From positions 1 through 5,728 of the forward strand of contig CAYSPJ010000229.1 in the NCBI GenBank assembly GCA_964432875.1: 5,728 nucleotides of DNA, read 5' to 3'. Below are positions 5,430 through 5,728 of this stretch, in pieces (position 1 is the stretch's first letter; each line of letters begins with the position of its first letter). This stretch comes from JACJYE01 sp964432875. Its GTDB lineage: Bacteria; Bacteroidota; Bacteroidia; Chitinophagales; Saprospiraceae. The notes beneath the pieces were generated by a model. It was given only the letters and a program-made list of their open reading frames with translations, made no database searches and was not told the origin of the DNA. The position numbers and the translations under genes are program-made.

Positions 5430-5455
5430 CACGGATTGCACGGATGCTCACGGAT
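5430..5455. repeat. CACGGAT triple repeat
   Basis: CACGGAT occurs at 5430-5436, 5439-5445 and 5449-5455, with 2- and 3-bp spacers, so the period is 9-10 bp. This resembles a widespread but poorly characterised class of intergenic repeats of CACGGATT-type units. Three copies are too few and too short-spaced for a CRISPR array. Confidence 0.6.
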
Positions 5456-5497
5456 TGGCCGGGCGCCTTGGAAGGGGGGAATGAGTAGCGAAGCGCT

Positions 5498-5679
5498 TAT
5501 TTAGTGTCTGTCCATTTAGTCAAGTGTCTGAGCTTTAGAGTTCGAGAGCAAGGCTTGCGAAGGCCTAAAAACCGGAGTTTACTCCCACGAAGCGTGGGGT
5601 AAGGGGCCCTACGCTGAAGTCGAGGATTTTTAGGCCGAGCGTAACGCAGCTATCGGACTATAAAGACAGACACTATTTA
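5498..5679. mobile_element. MITE-like element with TIRs and 6-bp flanking duplications
   Basis: GTGTCTGTC (5504-5512) and GACAGACAC (5665-5673) are perfect 9-bp terminal inverted repeats bounding a 170-bp non-coding element. TATTTA flanks both sides (5498-5503 and 5674-5679), as expected of a target-site duplication. Inside, 5533-5549 pairs with 5649-5665 at 14 of 17 positions, and GGCCTAAAAA (5562-5571) pairs exactly with TTTTTAGGCC (5627-5636). The centre holds two small hairpins: GGAGT-TT-ACTCC (5574-5585) and CCCACG-AAG-CGTGGG (5584-5598). A second AGTGTCTG at 5523-5530 repeats the left end 20 bp inward. There is no transposase, so it would need one in trans. A folded RNA gene or an IS end remnant are alternatives. 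I cannot name a parent IS family. Confidence 0.6.
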
Positions 5680-5728
5680 TGGCTTAACCGGATGGCTATG
5701 CAGGGCAGCCCCCTTTGCTCATTTTGCC

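Larger units (their letters stand above)
5127..5728. other. Gene-free repeat-rich intergenic region
   Basis: About 600 bp without a credible gene. The longest open frame (5174-5488) begins at a TTG inside one arm-loop structure and runs through several repeats without any recognisable domain. The region contains the large inverted repeat after the peroxidase, AT-rich imperfect repeats, GC hairpins, the CGCCCTCCGGGCG repeat, a CACGGAT triad and a MITE-like element, each listed separately. Positions 5680-5728 show nothing I can assign; a gene could begin there and run past the edge. Confidence 0.6.

Noticed and set aside
5174..5488. 104-codon open frame on the plus strand
   Set aside because: It begins at TTG, runs through several unrelated repeats, has no recognisable domain and no promoter-like signal.
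5680..5728. A gene starting near the right edge (ATG at about 5692)
   Set aside because: Only about a dozen codons are visible and nothing in them is recognisable.

Overview
The window reads as chromosomal DNA of a Bacteroidota bacterium, most plausibly a Saprospiria-like lineage (Lewinella or Haliscomenobacter type). The reasons are: genes without Shine-Dalgarno sequences, promoter-like boxes close to the Bacteroidota TTG / TAnnTTTG consensus, several short outer-membrane beta-barrel proteins with signal peptides, a lipoprotein-type dihaem peroxidase, and repeat-rich intergenic DNA. The placement is inferred from style and was not tested by a search.

Layout. Positions 1-337 hold no gene: an ACTGCC-type tandem repeat reaches the left edge, followed by short hairpin repeats and two strong hairpins placed as a terminator for the first gene. 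On the minus strand lie a type II sulfide:quinone oxidoreductase (338-1582) and an outer-membrane beta-barrel protein (1735-2445, start revised from 2463). The 152-bp gap between them carries a Crp/Fnr-like dyad and an inverted repeat that could mask the sqr start codon. A divergent promoter region (2446-2634) leads to plus-strand genes: two secreted barrel proteins separated by 3 bp (2635-3282, 3286-3870), which look like diverged tandem paralogues, then a lipoprotein dihaem cytochrome c peroxidase (3951-5126, start revised from 3945).

Positions 5127-5728 (about 600 bp) hold no credible gene. They are a mosaic of repeats: an 18-bp perfect inverted repeat just after the peroxidase, AT-rich imperfect repeats, a CGCCCTCCGGGCG hairpin identical to one at the left end, three CACGGAT copies, and a 170-bp MITE-like element with 9-bp terminal inverted repeats and apparent 6-bp target duplications.

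Function. The two recognisable enzymes are both envelope-facing redox proteins: SQR passes electrons from sulfide to the quinone pool, and the peroxidase takes electrons from c-type cytochromes or a similar donor to reduce hydrogen peroxide. They are on opposite strands, and nothing in the sequence shows joint regulation. The three barrel proteins have no assignable function. I see no convincing new multi-gene system; the most unusual material is the intergenic repeat DNA, the sqr leader and the haem-ligand pattern of the peroxidase.
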